A DNA stretch of 64,000 nt from Paracoccaceae bacterium (GCA_902602765.1 CACKSH010000001.1:62001-126000), one strand, 5' to 3'. Shown: positions 43,542 through 53,796, numbered from the stretch's first letter. Notes: generated from the sequence alone by a model not told the origin. Program-made: numbers and translations.

Positions 43542-44915
43542 ATGAACGAATGGTTAAAATCTGATTGGCGTGCAAAACCCCGGGTTCAAATGCCGGACTA
43601 TACTGACGTTGCAGCTTTAGCAAAAGTAGAGCAAAGATTATCGAATTATCCACCACTTGTATTTGCAGGCGAGGCCAGATCTCTAAAAGAAGAACTAGCT
43701 GCTGCATCTAAAGGTGATGCTTTTTTGCTTCAGGGTGGAGATTGTGCAGAAAGTTTTGAGCAATTTAGTGCTGATGGTATTCGCGATACTTTTAAAGTTA
43801 TGCTGCAAATGGCTATGGTTCTTACCTATGGCGCAAAAGTTCCAGTTGTAAAAGTTGGTCGAATGGCTGGACAATTTGCCAAACCGAGATCGGCTCCAAC
43901 GGAAACCATTAATGACGTGGAATTACCTAGCTACCGCGGTGATATCATTAACGAGTTAGAGTTTACACCAGAAGCACGGATTCCAGATCCATCTAAAATG
44001 CTTCAAGCTTACACTCAAGCAGCTGCAACTTTAAACTTATTAAGAGCCTTTTCGAAGGGTGGATATGCCGATGTTCACCTTGTTCATGGTTGGACACTTG
44101 GCTTCATTGAGGGGGAGAAAGCTTCTAAATACAGGGAAATGGCAAATAGAATTAGTGATGCTTTAGATTTTATGAAAGCTGCCGGCTTAAATAGTCATGT
44201 ATCAAATGAACTGCGTACAGTGGATTTTTATACAAGCCATGAAGGTTTGCTATTGGAATACGAAGAGGCTCTAACCAGGTTAGATTCTACCTCGGGCAAG
44301 TGGTTAGCTGGTTCTGGCCACATGATTTGGATAGGCGATAGAACGCGTCAGCCAGATGGTGCACATGTAAACTTTTGCAGCGGCGTATTAAACCCGATAG
44401 GTTTAAAATGTGGTCCTACCATGTCCGAAGATGATTTAAAAAAGTTGTTAGACAAATTAAATCCTGAGAATGAAGCAGGTAAATTAACACTAATCGCACG
44501 CTTCGGTGCAGGAAAGGTTGGAGATCATCTCCCGCGATTAATCAAGGTAGTACAAGAAAGTGGTAAAAATGTCGTATGGACGTGTGATCCTATGCATGGG
44601 AATACAATAAAGTCGTCCAGCGGATATAAAACGCGCCCGTTCGATAGTGTTCTTCAGGAGGTTCGCGAGTTTTTTCAAATCCATTCGGCGGAAGGTACTA
44701 TACCAGGAGGGGTGCACTTTGAAATGACGGGTCAGGATGTAACTGAGTGTACTGGTGGAGTTCGAGCAGTCACAGATGAAAGTTTATCTGATAGGTACCA
44801 CACTGCCTGCGACCCTAGGCTTAACGCAAGTCAATCCCTAGAGTTAGCGTTTCTAGTTGCAGAGGAACTAGTTGCTCGTCGAAACGGTAACGTTGTCACG
44901 CAGGCAGTAGTATAA
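43542..44915 (+). CDS. Class II DAHP synthase
   Basis: 3-Deoxy-D-arabino-heptulosonate 7-phosphate synthase of the plant-like class II type, 457 residues, the first step of aromatic amino acid synthesis from PEP and erythrose-4-phosphate. Family features are [28 protein letters not shown], the metal-binding Cys-containing [10 protein letters not shown] and [18 protein letters not shown] strong AAAGGAG site precedes ATG 43542. It is monocistronic and faces a GlxA regulator across a 165-base divergent gap. Confidence 0.95.
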   Translation: MNEWLKSDWRAKPRVQMPDYTDVAALAKVEQRLSNYPPLVFAGEARSLKEELAAASKGDAFLLQGGDCAESFEQFSADGIRDTFKVMLQMAMVLTYGAKVPVVKVGRMAGQFAKPRSAPTETINDVELPSYRGDIINELEFTPEARIPDPSKMLQAYTQAAATLNLLRAFSKGGYADVHLVHGWTLGFIEGEKASKYREMANRISDALDFMKAAGLNSHVSNELRTVDFYTSHEGLLLEYEEALTRLDSTSGKWLAGSGHMIWIGDRTRQPDGAHVNFCSGVLNPIGLKCGPTMSEDDLKKLLDKLNPENEAGKLTLIARFGAGKVGDHLPRLIKVVQESGKNVVWTCDPMHGNTIKSSSGYKTRPFDSVLQEVREFFQIHSAEGTIPGGVHFEMTGQDVTECTGGVRAVTDESLSDRYHTACDPRLNASQSLELAFLVAEELVARRNGNVVTQAVV

Positions 44916-45008
44916 TATTGTTGAGCTGCTTATATCTTTAACCTTTATTCTGAGTTAGGTTGATGTTCGCTAATATTGCAATTCAGGTAGGTAGTTTCGA
45001 TAGGTCAG

Positions 45009-45641
45009 ATGCGTAGAGGTTTAATTATCATTCTGTCTTCGCCATCAGGAGCCGGTAAGTCAACATTGTCTGATAGATTGAGAGCGTGGGATGAAAATAT
45101 TGTATTTTCTGTTTCTGCGACGACTAGAGAGCCTCGTGAGGGCGAAGTGAATGGTCGGGAGTACTTTTTTAAGTCTAGAGAAAACTTTTTACAAATGGTT
45201 GATAATCATGAAATGCTCGAACATGCAGAGGTATTCGGCAATCTGTACGGAAGTCCACAAGAGCCAGTTGCTAAGGCAATTGAGAATGGACAGGATGTAT
45301 TATTTGATATTGATTGGCAGGGAGGACAGCAAATTCGGAACTCTGCGTTAGGAAAATATGCACTTTCCTTGTTTATTCTTCCACCGTCGATAGCTGAGTT
45401 AGAGCGCAGACTGAAATCACGAGCAAAAGATAATGAAAATGTTATTGAAAACAGAATGGCGATGGCTCGTGATGAAATCAGTCATTGGCCCGAATACGAT
45501 TATGTATTAATAAACAATGATCTTGATAAGACAGAAAATGATTTGAAAACAATAGTATCAGCTGAGAGATTAAAGTTAAGCCAGCAGCCTAAAATTGTAG
45601 ATGATGTGCGACAATTGAATAATGAATTTGAGAATAAATAA
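45009..45641 (+). CDS. gmk: Guanylate kinase
   Basis: ATP:GMP phosphotransferase, 210 residues, essential for GTP and dGTP supply. The P-loop is [15 protein letters not shown] at the N-terminus; GMP-binding motifs include [16 protein letters not shown] and REYFF, and the LID region [17 protein letters not shown] follows. The stop shares one base with the next gene (TAATG), so gmk and the gamma-carbonic anhydrase-like gene are translationally linked. Confidence 0.96.
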   Translation: MRRGLIIILSSPSGAGKSTLSDRLRAWDENIVFSVSATTREPREGEVNGREYFFKSRENFLQMVDNHEMLEHAEVFGNLYGSPQEPVAKAIENGQDVLFDIDWQGGQQIRNSALGKYALSLFILPPSIAELERRLKSRAKDNENVIENRMAMARDEISHWPEYDYVLINNDLDKTENDLKTIVSAERLKLSQQPKIVDDVRQLNNEFENK

Positions 45642-46168
45642 TGACGATATATGACTTTGAGGGAAATGTCCCTGAGATCCATGAAAGTGTATTTGTGGCA
45701 GAAGATGCAAATATAATTGGAAAGATACAGTTAAATGAGAAGTCCTCGGTTTGGTTCTGCTCAACTCTTAGAGGTGACAATGAACTTATAAGTGTTGGAT
45801 TTGGGTCAAATATCCAAGAAAATTGTGTATTACACACTGACATAGGCTTTCCACTGACAATTGGAAAAAACTGTACAATAGGTCACAAAGCAATGCTTCA
45901 TGGATGCACAATCGGTGACAATACTTTAATTGGAATGGGTGCAACGATATTGAACGGTGCGCAAATAGGTAAAAACTGTTTGGTTGGAGCAGGGGCGTTA
46001 ATTACCGAAGGAAAGAGCATACCGGATGGCTCAATGGTGTTAGGTATGCCAGGAAAAGTTGTTAAAGAGCTAGATGAAGATGCAATAAATGCTTTGCTAA
46101 AAAGTGCTGAGAATTATCAGGCTAATGCAGTTCGATTTATAAAAAGCCTAAATGTCATTGAAGTCTAA
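45641..46168 (+). CDS. Gamma carbonic anhydrase-like protein
   Basis: A left-handed beta-helix protein of 175 residues made of hexapeptide repeats (about residues 15-150), for example CTIGHKAMLHGCTIGDNTLIGMGATI. Zinc-ligand histidines are in NCVLHTD and IGHKAMLHG. Relatives are the PaaY/YrdA group, which bind zinc and sometimes hydrate CO2 weakly. Catalytic activity cannot be assumed. It is linked to gmk and overlaps the next gene by 17 bases. Confidence 0.88.
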   Translation: MTIYDFEGNVPEIHESVFVAEDANIIGKIQLNEKSSVWFCSTLRGDNELISVGFGSNIQENCVLHTDIGFPLTIGKNCTIGHKAMLHGCTIGDNTLIGMGATILNGAQIGKNCLVGAGALITEGKSIPDGSMVLGMPGKVVKELDEDAINALLKSAENYQANAVRFIKSLNVIEV

Positions 46169-47351
46169 AATTATGAAGAAAAAAAATGAAAGTATTCAGC
46201 GTCCTATTTCACTCCAACCGGGTGAAAGCGCTAGTGTAGTATCGCCAATATACCCTTCCGTTGTTTATGCCTCTGAAACCCCTGATATGCTTGATGATCA
46301 GTACGAAGGGCGTGTCCAAGGCTACACATATGCTAGAGAAGGGCATCCAAACGCAACAGCTCTTGCCAAACAGATAGATCTTCTTGAACAGACAGATGGT
46401 GGAATTATTACTGGTTCCGGTATGGCTGCAATTACAGCAGCTATAATGGGGACATTATCATCAGGGGATCATATTGTTGGTGGCGATCAATTATATGGTC
46501 GCTCTCTAAGGTTGATGAAATCTGATTTGCCACGATTTGGCATTGAAGTGTCGCTAACCAATGTTACCGATATTTCAAAAGTTAAGGGTGCTATTAAGTC
46601 AAATACCAAGCTGATTTTAGTAGAATTGGTTTCCAATCCTACCTTAAGAGTTGCTGATATTTCTGGTATCGTAAGTTTATGTAGAGAAAAAGATATTAAA
46701 CTTTTGGTGGATAATACATTCACCACGCCAAAGGCTTTCAAACCGGTGAGTGCTGGTGCTGATATCGTGGTAAATTCTGTAACAAAATTATTAGCTGGTC
46801 ACTCAGATGTAACCCTTGGTTATGTGGTGGCTAAAGATAAAAAGTTAAATAAATCTATCTACGATTTTATAGTAACAACTGGTCTTACCCCAAGTCCTTA
46901 TGAATGCTGGCTAGCTGAAAGGGGTTTAATGACTTTCTCGTTAAGGTTTGACAGCAGTCAAGCTACGGCATTGGGTCTTGCTAAGTACTTAGCTGTAAAC
47001 GAAAATGTTGATAGAGTAATTTATCCAACCCTGCCTGATCACCCTGATGCAGCTCATGTTAAACAAAATCTTGGTTCAAACGGCTGTAATATTGTAAGTT
47101 TTGAGCTAAAAAATAAAACGAGAGAAGCTGCAAATCGATTTGTAAAGCAATTAGATGGTATAGCGTTTGCTCCAACTCTTGGAGATGTTGGAACAACCTT
47201 ATCCCACCCTGCTTCATCTTCTCACAGAGGTCTTTCAGAAGATGAGCGGTTAACTTTAGGGATTACCGAGGGTTTTTTTCGTGTTTCTGTTGGTTTGGAG
47301 GATATTAGTTCGTTAACAGAAAAGTTTGAATTGGCCTTAAAACATACCTAA
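46152..47351 (+). CDS. PLP-dependent trans-sulfuration enzyme (Cys/Met metabolism)
   Basis: A Cys/Met metabolism PLP enzyme of up to 399 residues. The PLP-binding lysine is in VNSVTKLLAGHSDVTLG (about residue 210). The cofactor-stacking Tyr is in YPSVVYAS and GYTYAREGHPNA contains the phosphate-binding Tyr-x-Arg. It may be cystathionine gamma-synthase, gamma-lyase or an O-acylhomoserine sulfhydrylase. A later start at ATG 46173 is equally possible and would remove the overlap with the previous gene. Confidence 0.87.
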   Translation: MSLKSKIMKKKNESIQRPISLQPGESASVVSPIYPSVVYASETPDMLDDQYEGRVQGYTYAREGHPNATALAKQIDLLEQTDGGIITGSGMAAITAAIMGTLSSGDHIVGGDQLYGRSLRLMKSDLPRFGIEVSLTNVTDISKVKGAIKSNTKLILVELVSNPTLRVADISGIVSLCREKDIKLLVDNTFTTPKAFKPVSAGADIVVNSVTKLLAGHSDVTLGYVVAKDKKLNKSIYDFIVTTGLTPSPYECWLAERGLMTFSLRFDSSQATALGLAKYLAVNENVDRVIYPTLPDHPDAAHVKQNLGSNGCNIVSFELKNKTREAANRFVKQLDGIAFAPTLGDVGTTLSHPASSSHRGLSEDERLTLGITEGFFRVSVGLEDISSLTEKFELALKHT

Positions 47352-47352
47352 G

Positions 47353-48402
47353 ATGGATATCGATTACATCAGAGTTATAGATACTTTTGTTGAGACCGTT
47401 AACACCCCTATATTAGTTATAGACGACCGCTCCTATGTAATATCATCGAACAAAGCTGCGGTTGATTTGTTGGGTAATGATTTTAAAGATAGACATTTTT
47501 ATGTGGCCATTAGACAGCCAGCTATAATTAATCTTTTTGAAAATGTTTCCGGCTCAAATGAAATACAAAAAGAAAATTTTTATAAAACGGTTTCAGGAGT
47601 TGATAGAACATATGAGGTAACTGCGAAGTATTCTAAAGAATTAAAAATAGTTAGCCTGTCTTTTGATGACGTTACTGACGCGGTCCAAGCAAACCAAATG
47701 CGACGAGATTTCGTGGCTAACGTAAGTCATGAATTAAAATCGCCCCTTACCTCAATACTTGGTTTTACAGAAACTCTTTCAGGAGTAATAGAAAGTAATC
47801 CGTCTAAAGCAAAACAGTTTCTTAGTGTAATGGAACGAGAGTCATTACGCATGAGTAGCTTGATAGATGATTTGCTAGGTTTATCACGAGTTGAAGCTGC
47901 AGAAAAACAATTACCCTCAAAACAAGTAAACCTTGGCGATATTATGCGTGAGGTGCTGGAAATACTTACTGCCACTGCGGCAAAAAAAAATATTGGTATC
48001 AAATATGTGCAGGACGCAGCAGATCCCTTGATAATTGGAGATTACTCTCAGGTTGTTCAAGTTTTCACAAACCTTCTTCAGAATGCAATAAAATATGGTG
48101 GAGATGGCAATAAGATCAAAGTTATTATGAGTAGTATTGAGTATCATAAATCTTTGCTGACAACTGGCTACAAAGTAAGCGTTGAAGATACTGGAATAGG
48201 TATTGAGGAACATCACTTGGCGCGACTTACCGAACGTTTTTATAGAGTAGATGACCACAGATCGCGAAATGAAGGTGGTACTGGTTTAGGGTTGTCTATC
48301 GTAAAACATATTATGGCGCGTCATAACGGAAGATTGCTAGTGGAGAGTGAGCCGGGCAATGGCAGTGTATTTTCTGTAATTTTTCCCGATAGAATAAATT
48401 AA
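47353..48402 (+). CDS. phoR: Phosphate regulon sensor kinase
   Basis: PhoR of 349 residues: a PAS-like sensor domain (about residues 12-100), HisKA with the phosphorylated His in NVSHELKSPLTSILG (about residue 126), then HATPase motifs NLLQNAIKYGG, VEDTGIGIE and GGTGLGLSIV. It lacks the N-terminal membrane helix pair seen in E. coli PhoR, which is usual in the alphaproteobacterial form that senses Pst through PhoU. It lies 110 bases before pstS. PhoB, its partner, is at the other end of the cluster. Confidence 0.93.
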   Translation: MDIDYIRVIDTFVETVNTPILVIDDRSYVISSNKAAVDLLGNDFKDRHFYVAIRQPAIINLFENVSGSNEIQKENFYKTVSGVDRTYEVTAKYSKELKIVSLSFDDVTDAVQANQMRRDFVANVSHELKSPLTSILGFTETLSGVIESNPSKAKQFLSVMERESLRMSSLIDDLLGLSRVEAAEKQLPSKQVNLGDIMREVLEILTATAAKKNIGIKYVQDAADPLIIGDYSQVVQVFTNLLQNAIKYGGDGNKIKVIMSSIEYHKSLLTTGYKVSVEDTGIGIEEHHLARLTERFYRVDDHRSRNEGGTGLGLSIVKHIMARHNGRLLVESEPGNGSVFSVIFPDRIN

Positions 48403-48409
48403 AGATATT

Positions 48410-48438
48410 TGTCATAAAACCGTAACAAAAGGTTCACA
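48410..48438 (+). promoter_or_regulatory. PHO box upstream of pstS
   Basis: Three 7-bp PhoB half-sites in tandem, each 11 bases from the last: TGTCATA (48410), CGTAACA (48421) and GTTCACA (48432), separated by AT-rich 4-mers. This matches the PhoB-binding pattern of direct repeats closely and stands 74 bases before the pstS start. Confidence 0.88.
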
Positions 48439-48511
48439 TAAAAGACTCCTTAAAAACATAGTTATTGATCATTCCAACTGGGAATCATTTGTTTATTAGG
48501 AGTGTTTTATA

Positions 48512-49501
48512 ATGTATATTCGAAATTTAGCTTTGGCTACCGCGTCTTCGCTATTGATAGCATCTGGTGGTGCTGTCGCACGTGATTATGTGCACGTAGC
48601 TGGTTCTTCAACCGTTTTACCTTATGCGTCAATTGTTGCTGAAGCATTTGGCGAGAATTTTGATTTTCCAACACCAGTAGTAGAATCGGGTGGATCTGGT
48701 GCTGGCAGAAAGAGAATGTGTGAAGGAGTTGGTACAAACACTACCGATATAGCAAATTCGTCATCTCTCATGAAAGAAGATGAAGGTGCTAAGTGTAAAA
48801 CTAGTATTGGTGAATATACTAAAGTACAAATCGGGTATGATGGGATTGTCTTTGCATCTCGTTTAGAAACCAAAGGTTTTGAAGATTTAGCCCCTGCACA
48901 TATTTATTTAGCTATTTCAGACAAGTCAGAAATAACAAACTGGAAGGATGTAGATCCTAATTTTCCAGATAGAAATATAAAAATGTTCATTCCGGGAACT
49001 AAGCACGGAACAAGAGAAGTTTTTGATAAAAAAGTTATGGTTGCAGGATGTAAAAAAGCAGGCACTCATAAATATCTTATGGATTCAGGTCTAACAAAAA
49101 AAGAAGCTGATAAAGAATGCATGAAAGTAAGAACCGACGGCGTATCGGTTGATATCGATGGCGATTATACCGAAACACTCGCATCAATTGCGTCTAACAA
49201 AGAGGGCATTGGTGTCTTTGGTTTATCCTTCTTACTAAATAATACCGATACAATCTATGCCTCAAAAGTTAACGGTATTATGCCTTCGACTGAATCCATT
49301 GCAAGTGGTGAGTATCCTATATCTCGTCCACTTCAGTTTTATGTAAAAAATGCTCATATTGGCCAAATTCCTGGGTTGAAAGAATACATCCAGTTCTTCG
49401 TGTCGGACGAAATAGCTGGACCCGATGGACCACTGGCTGAATACGGTCTGGTTAGCGATCCGGAATTAGCTAAAACCCAGGCTATGGTAGATGGTTTGTA
49501 G
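48512..49501 (+). CDS. pstS: Periplasmic phosphate-binding protein
   Basis: The phosphate-binding protein of the Pst importer, 329 residues with a signal peptide (MYIRNLALATA...GGAVA). The phosphate-binding motif is VHVAGSSTVLPY near the mature N-terminus and SGGSGAGRKRMCEGVG, the latter typical of the PstS sub-family of alphaproteobacteria. IPGTKHGTREVF contributes the second phosphate-contact loop. It ends exactly where the transporter remnant 49498-50037 begins. It is under the upstream PHO box. Confidence 0.94.
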   Translation: MYIRNLALATASSLLIASGGAVARDYVHVAGSSTVLPYASIVAEAFGENFDFPTPVVESGGSGAGRKRMCEGVGTNTTDIANSSSLMKEDEGAKCKTSIGEYTKVQIGYDGIVFASRLETKGFEDLAPAHIYLAISDKSEITNWKDVDPNFPDRNIKMFIPGTKHGTREVFDKKVMVAGCKKAGTHKYLMDSGLTKKEADKECMKVRTDGVSVDIDGDYTETLASIASNKEGIGVFGLSFLLNNTDTIYASKVNGIMPSTESIASGEYPISRPLQFYVKNAHIGQIPGLKEYIQFFVSDEIAGPDGPLAEYGLVSDPELAKTQAMVDGL

Positions 49502-50037
49502 TCGGAGTTCCAATTTATTTTTATACGTTTTTATCCCAGCAAAATTCAGCAGTTAATGATTTTGCGTTTTTCATAGTTGGCTCTTTCATGGCCATTTGGA
49601 TAATTTTCTATGGGATAATTCAGGCTTCGGTGCCAAAATTAAAGTTTGTCAGAAATAAAACGGAAAAACAGCTGCTTGAAGCACCATTTAGGTGGATTAT
49701 TATACTTTCCCTTGCTCCTATAAGTTTATCTTTATTATTGTTTTTAATTGACCGAACTTCTGTCAGTAGTTTGGTTATAATGGTGATTGGGCTCCTAGTA
49801 TTTGCAGTTTTATTTGCTATTAATTCGTCACTTCACTCCTACTTGATACTTTCATTTACCAATACAAAAAGGGTCTCTTGAGACGTTGGTTTTTATTACA
49901 TGTCAAATGCCCTTGGTCGACTCTTTGGTACTATTCTTTCTGGTATAACTTATCAGGCAAGTGGTCTTTGGTTATGCTTGGCTACATCGAGCTTTATGTT
50001 GTTGATTAGTGGGATCGGAGCTAAAAATCTTAAGTAA
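49498..50037 (+). pseudogene. Truncated, stop-interrupted MFS transporter, ArsJ-like
   Basis: One reading frame gives the C-terminal half of an MFS permease. It reads through GVPIYFYTF and AIWIIFYGIIQASVPKL, meets TGA at 49879-49881, and continues in the same frame as DVGFYYMSNALGRLFGTIL to TAA 50035. The N-terminal half (about 200 residues) is absent and the remnant begins on the pstS stop codon, as after a deletion. The pattern resembles ArsJ, the efflux pump for 1-arseno-3-phosphoglycerate, but that name rests on memory of the family. A 98-codon piece (49588-49881) could still be made, but is unlikely to function. Confidence 0.72.
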
Positions 50038-50098
50038 TTTTAAGTTAGAGAATTTCTACTTTTCTGCTTCTTCTTGATTTTTAAACTAAGGATAATTT

Positions 50099-50138
50099 TG
50101 TCATAATACTGTTACAAAAAGTTCATAATACTGTGATC
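50099..50138 (+). promoter_or_regulatory. PHO box upstream of pstC
   Basis: Four PhoB-type half-sites at 11-base spacing: TGTCATA (50099), TGTTACA (50110), GTTCATA (50121) and a weaker TGTGATC (50132). It stands 62 bases before pstC and gives that operon its own phosphate-controlled promoter, downstream of the transporter remnant. Confidence 0.87.
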
Positions 50139-50200
50139 TTTTTTTAATAACTGAAACTTAGTTTGAAATTTGCTCACAAGTTATGGATGGGGGACGATAG

Positions 50201-51673
50201 ATGGCAGGAACAACACTTCTTCTGGTGGGTGTTGTGTTGGTCGTGGTCGTTGTATTTACTTCCTCATACAGAGTTTCTTATCTTGTTACAGATAACTACA
50301 AAAGTCTTAATTCGCGAATTCACTATTATGGCATGTTTGGATTGCTCTGTACTGGTTTGCCGGTATTGATAATTTACCTTTTATGGTGGTTGCTAATCCC
50401 TTTTTATTTTGAAGCCAGTGTTGTTGAGAGTTTAATCAATTCACTAGAAATATCTCCCGACGAAAATCTCTCTCTTTTGGTTGGGCAGATTGAGATCATA
50501 AGAGATACATTTTTATCTGCAGATCTCTCCAAAAAATCTGAGGTACTTAACCAGAACGGTAAAATTAATTATGAGGTGGTGGCTTCACTTTATGATTCAG
50601 TCAATCAGCCCTTCGATCCGGAAACAAGGCCCCTCCTATTTCAGGTCGGTTACGATTTATGGCTATTAGAAAAGAATACGAATAATACCTTTCACCTTGT
50701 TTTATTTATAATGATGGCAGGTGTAGCTTCAGTCTATATTTTTAAAGTCAATCCTAGATTCAAAGCAAGATACTATGTTGAAAACATTGTGCTTGGAATA
50801 TTGATAGCAGCTGCTGGTATCGCAATAATTACAACTCTGGGTATTGTAGTATCTATGCTTTTTGAAACCTTCAAGTTTTTTGAATTGCATGATTGGAAAG
50901 ATTTCTTTTTTGGCTACACTTGGGCTCCAAATTTTCATGGTGATAGCGAGATGTCTATCCTTCCTTTACTTTTTGGTACTTTATACATCTCGATTTTCGC
51001 ACTTTTCGTTGCCGTTCCGGTTGGCCTATTTTCAGCAATCTATCTAGCAGAGTATGCAACAAGTTATACGAGATCAATTGTCAAACCAATGCTTGAAGTT
51101 CTTGCTGGAATTCCAACAATTGTATATGGGCTATTTGCTTTAATTACTTTTGGCCCATTTTTACGAGATTTTTTCGGTAACGGAGGTGCATTTGGCGTCA
51201 ACTGGATGTCTGATGCTAGGTCGGTTGCGACAGCTGGTACGGTAATGGGTATGATGTTAATTCCATTCGTATCATCTCTTTCGGATGATATAATAAATGC
51301 CGTACCTCAATCACTTCGAGATGGTTCGTATGGATTAGGCGCAACTCAATCAGAGACCATACGCCTAGTAATTCTGCCTGCAGCTTTACCAGGTATTGTT
51401 GGAGCCATATTATTAGCTGCTTCAAGAGCCATTGGTGAGACTATGATAGTAGTTCTGGGCGCTGGTGCTATTGCAAAATTTAGTGGCAACCCATTGGAAG
51501 CAATGACCACAATTACTACTAGAATAGTAAGCCAGTTAACCGGTGATGGTGATTTTAATAGTCCAGAAACTCTCGTAGCCTTTGCCCTTGGGTTGTCTTT
51601 GTTTCTAATAACCTTGGTTTTAAATGTGATAGCATTGTATGTTGTTCGCAAATACAGAGAGCAGTATGATTAA
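50201..51673 (+). CDS. pstC: Phosphate ABC importer permease PstC
   Basis: A membrane subunit of the Pst importer, 490 residues. An N-terminal extension of about 220 residues with extra helices and a periplasmic domain, typical of alphaproteobacteria, precedes the core. In the core, PLLFGTLYISIFALFVAVPVG and the EAA loop ALPGIVGAILLAASRAIGET-like region (shown as DGSYGLGATQSETI and RAIGETM) are clear. It shares one base with pstA (TAATG). A GGGGGA site precedes ATG 50201. Confidence 0.94.
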   Translation: MAGTTLLLVGVVLVVVVVFTSSYRVSYLVTDNYKSLNSRIHYYGMFGLLCTGLPVLIIYLLWWLLIPFYFEASVVESLINSLEISPDENLSLLVGQIEIIRDTFLSADLSKKSEVLNQNGKINYEVVASLYDSVNQPFDPETRPLLFQVGYDLWLLEKNTNNTFHLVLFIMMAGVASVYIFKVNPRFKARYYVENIVLGILIAAAGIAIITTLGIVVSMLFETFKFFELHDWKDFFFGYTWAPNFHGDSEMSILPLLFGTLYISIFALFVAVPVGLFSAIYLAEYATSYTRSIVKPMLEVLAGIPTIVYGLFALITFGPFLRDFFGNGGAFGVNWMSDARSVATAGTVMGMMLIPFVSSLSDDIINAVPQSLRDGSYGLGATQSETIRLVILPAALPGIVGAILLAASRAIGETMIVVLGAGAIAKFSGNPLEAMTTITTRIVSQLTGDGDFNSPETLVAFALGLSLFLITLVLNVIALYVVRKYREQYD

Positions 51674-52995
51674 TGAAAATTAACAAGACCTCTTTGTCTT
51701 CGATATCGAGCTTATCTCAAAAAAGAATTGCAGCTGAAAAACGCTTTCGTTTATATGGTTTAATCGGAATTTCTATTGGCCTTCTAATGCTTATAATTCT
51801 GATTGGAACGATACTTTCCAAGGGTTTAAATGCATTTCAGCAGACATTTATCACGATTGAGATAGAGTTAATTGAAGCAAAGTTGGATAAAAAGGGAAAT
51901 AGAGACTTAGCCGACATTAAAAAGGTAACTACTTTTGGGTATACACCTTTGATAAAAAAATCTTTTGAAGTTTTAATTTCAAAAGAAAACCTTGTAACAG
52001 ATTTATCTTCTAAGAACGTGAGCAAAATTTTATCAAAAAGTGCAGCATCGGAGTTAAGAAATTTTGTATTAAAAGATTTAAATCTTATTGGCCAAACGGT
52101 CTCATTTGAATTCCTAACAAACAGTTGGATTGATGGCTATCTTAAGGGGAGGGTCACAAGGGAGACCATTAAAAATAGTAAAAACGTATCGCCTGAGCAA
52201 TTAGATCTTGTGGATCAACTTGTTGAGCTAGGAATAATAAAGAAAAAGTTCAACTTAGGTTTCCTTTTGGGGTCTGACGCCTCTGATATGAGACCAGAAG
52301 CTGCTGGGTTTGGGGTTTCTATGGTAGGCTCTTTTTACATGATGCTGGTTGTATTGATATTATCTCTTCCGATTGGAGTTGCTGCATCCATTTATCTGGA
52401 AGAGTTTGCTCCTCGTAACTGGATTACTGATGTAATAGAAGTTAATATATCAAACTTAGCCGCAGTGCCCTCAATTGTATTCGGTATTTTAGGCTTAGCT
52501 GTTTTTATTAATTTTATGCATTTGCCGCAGTCGGCACCATTTGTTGGTGGAATGGTGTTAACGTTAATGACCCTTCCAACAATTATAATCTCGACCAGGG
52601 CGTCACTAAAGTCAGTCCCTCCTAGTATCCGAGATGCTGCTTTAGGAGTTGGTGCATCAAGAATGCAAACTGTTTTTCATCATGTCCTTCCATTAGCAGC
52701 TCCAGGGATTTTAACTGGAACTATCATTGGATTAGCGCAGGCTTTAGGAGAGACCGCACCATTGCTACTCATTGGAATGATAGGATATATTGCTACAAAT
52801 ATGCCAACCGGCATTATTGAGGGTTTAGCGTCGCCAAACTCTGCAATGCCTGCACAGATTTATGAGTGGGCGAAGAGATCTGATCCTGCCTTTTATGAAA
52901 GAGCGTGGGGGGGAATAATTATTCTATTAGTATTCTTAATTACTATGAATACTGTTGCTGTCATTCTGCGCCGTCGTTTTGAACGTCGTTGGTAG
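51673..52995 (+). CDS. pstA: Phosphate ABC importer permease PstA
   Basis: The second Pst membrane subunit, 440 residues, with an extended N-terminal soluble region (about residues 55-210) as in other alphaproteobacteria. Core motifs are SFYMMLVVLILSLPIGVAAS, AVPSIVFGILGLA and the EAA region DAALGVGASRMQTVFHHVLP with LAQALGETAPLL. It starts on the pstC stop and precedes pstB by 33 bases. Confidence 0.94.
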   Translation: MKINKTSLSSISSLSQKRIAAEKRFRLYGLIGISIGLLMLIILIGTILSKGLNAFQQTFITIEIELIEAKLDKKGNRDLADIKKVTTFGYTPLIKKSFEVLISKENLVTDLSSKNVSKILSKSAASELRNFVLKDLNLIGQTVSFEFLTNSWIDGYLKGRVTRETIKNSKNVSPEQLDLVDQLVELGIIKKKFNLGFLLGSDASDMRPEAAGFGVSMVGSFYMMLVVLILSLPIGVAASIYLEEFAPRNWITDVIEVNISNLAAVPSIVFGILGLAVFINFMHLPQSAPFVGGMVLTLMTLPTIIISTRASLKSVPPSIRDAALGVGASRMQTVFHHVLPLAAPGILTGTIIGLAQALGETAPLLLIGMIGYIATNMPTGIIEGLASPNSAMPAQIYEWAKRSDPAFYERAWGGIIILLVFLITMNTVAVILRRRFERRW

Positions 52996-53028
52996 GTTAA
53001 AGAAGTCTTTTGAAAAGAGTTAATATGT

Positions 53029-53793
53029 ATGAAAAATGAAATAAAAATTTCAGCAAAAGGCGTTCAGGTATTTTATGCAGATAAGCATGCAATTAAAAAT
53101 GTTGATGTTGAGATAAAAGATAAAACCGTTACGGCGTTTATCGGCCCTTCAGGTTGCGGAAAATCTACGTTTTTGAGATCTCTAAACCGGATGAATGATA
53201 CAATTAATACCTGTCGTGTAGAGGGTGAGATTCTACTTGACGGGCAAAATATCTATGACCCCGAAGTTGACCCAGTGCAATTGAGGGCAAAAGTTGGAAT
53301 GGTTTTTCAAAAGCCTAATCCGTTTCCCAAATCAATTTACGACAATGTAGCATACGGACCAAGAATCCATGGACTTTCACAATCAAAAACTGAGTTAGAT
53401 GAAATAGTGGAAATGGCACTGCGCCGTGGGGCGCTCTGGGAAGAAGTAAAGGACCGATTATCTGAACCAGGAACTGGTTTGTCTGGTGGTCAGCAACAAA
53501 GATTGTGCATTGCAAGAGCAATTGCAACCCAGCCGGAAGTTCTGCTTATGGATGAGCCGTGTTCAGCGCTAGATCCAATTGCTACTGCTCAAATTGAGGA
53601 ATTGATCAATGATCTTAAGGAAAACTTTTGTGTTGTGATAGTAACTCACTCAATGCAGCAAGCAGCACGGGTAAGTAATAAGACAGCTTTTTTTCATCTT
53701 GGTGACTTAGTTGAGTACGGGGATACTGAGGAATTATTTATTAAACCAATTGACCCTAGAACAGAGAGTTATATTAGCGGAAAGATTGGATAA
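53029..53793 (+). CDS. pstB: Phosphate ABC importer ATPase PstB
   Basis: The Pst ATPase, 254 residues. Walker A is [13 protein letters not shown]-loop [16 protein letters not shown], signature [15 protein letters not shown], Walker [13 protein letters not shown] and H-loop [12 protein letters not shown]. The [12 protein letters not shown]-loop and EPCSALDP are hallmarks of PstB. It is followed by phoU after 3 bases. Confidence 0.96.
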   Translation: MKNEIKISAKGVQVFYADKHAIKNVDVEIKDKTVTAFIGPSGCGKSTFLRSLNRMNDTINTCRVEGEILLDGQNIYDPEVDPVQLRAKVGMVFQKPNPFPKSIYDNVAYGPRIHGLSQSKTELDEIVEMALRRGALWEEVKDRLSEPGTGLSGGQQQRLCIARAIATQPEVLLMDEPCSALDPIATAQIEELINDLKENFCVVIVTHSMQQAARVSNKTAFFHLGDLVEYGDTEELFIKPIDPRTESYISGKIG

Positions 53794-53796
53794 GGA

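Noticed and set aside
49588-49881. An independent 97-residue membrane protein gene
   Set aside because: The same frame is open upstream to the pstS stop and continues after one TGA with MFS C-terminal sequence, so it is part of a broken transporter.
49879-49881. TGA as a selenocysteine codon or programmed readthrough in the transporter remnant
   Set aside because: No SECIS-like hairpin seen, the N-terminal half is missing anyway, and MFS pumps are not selenoproteins.
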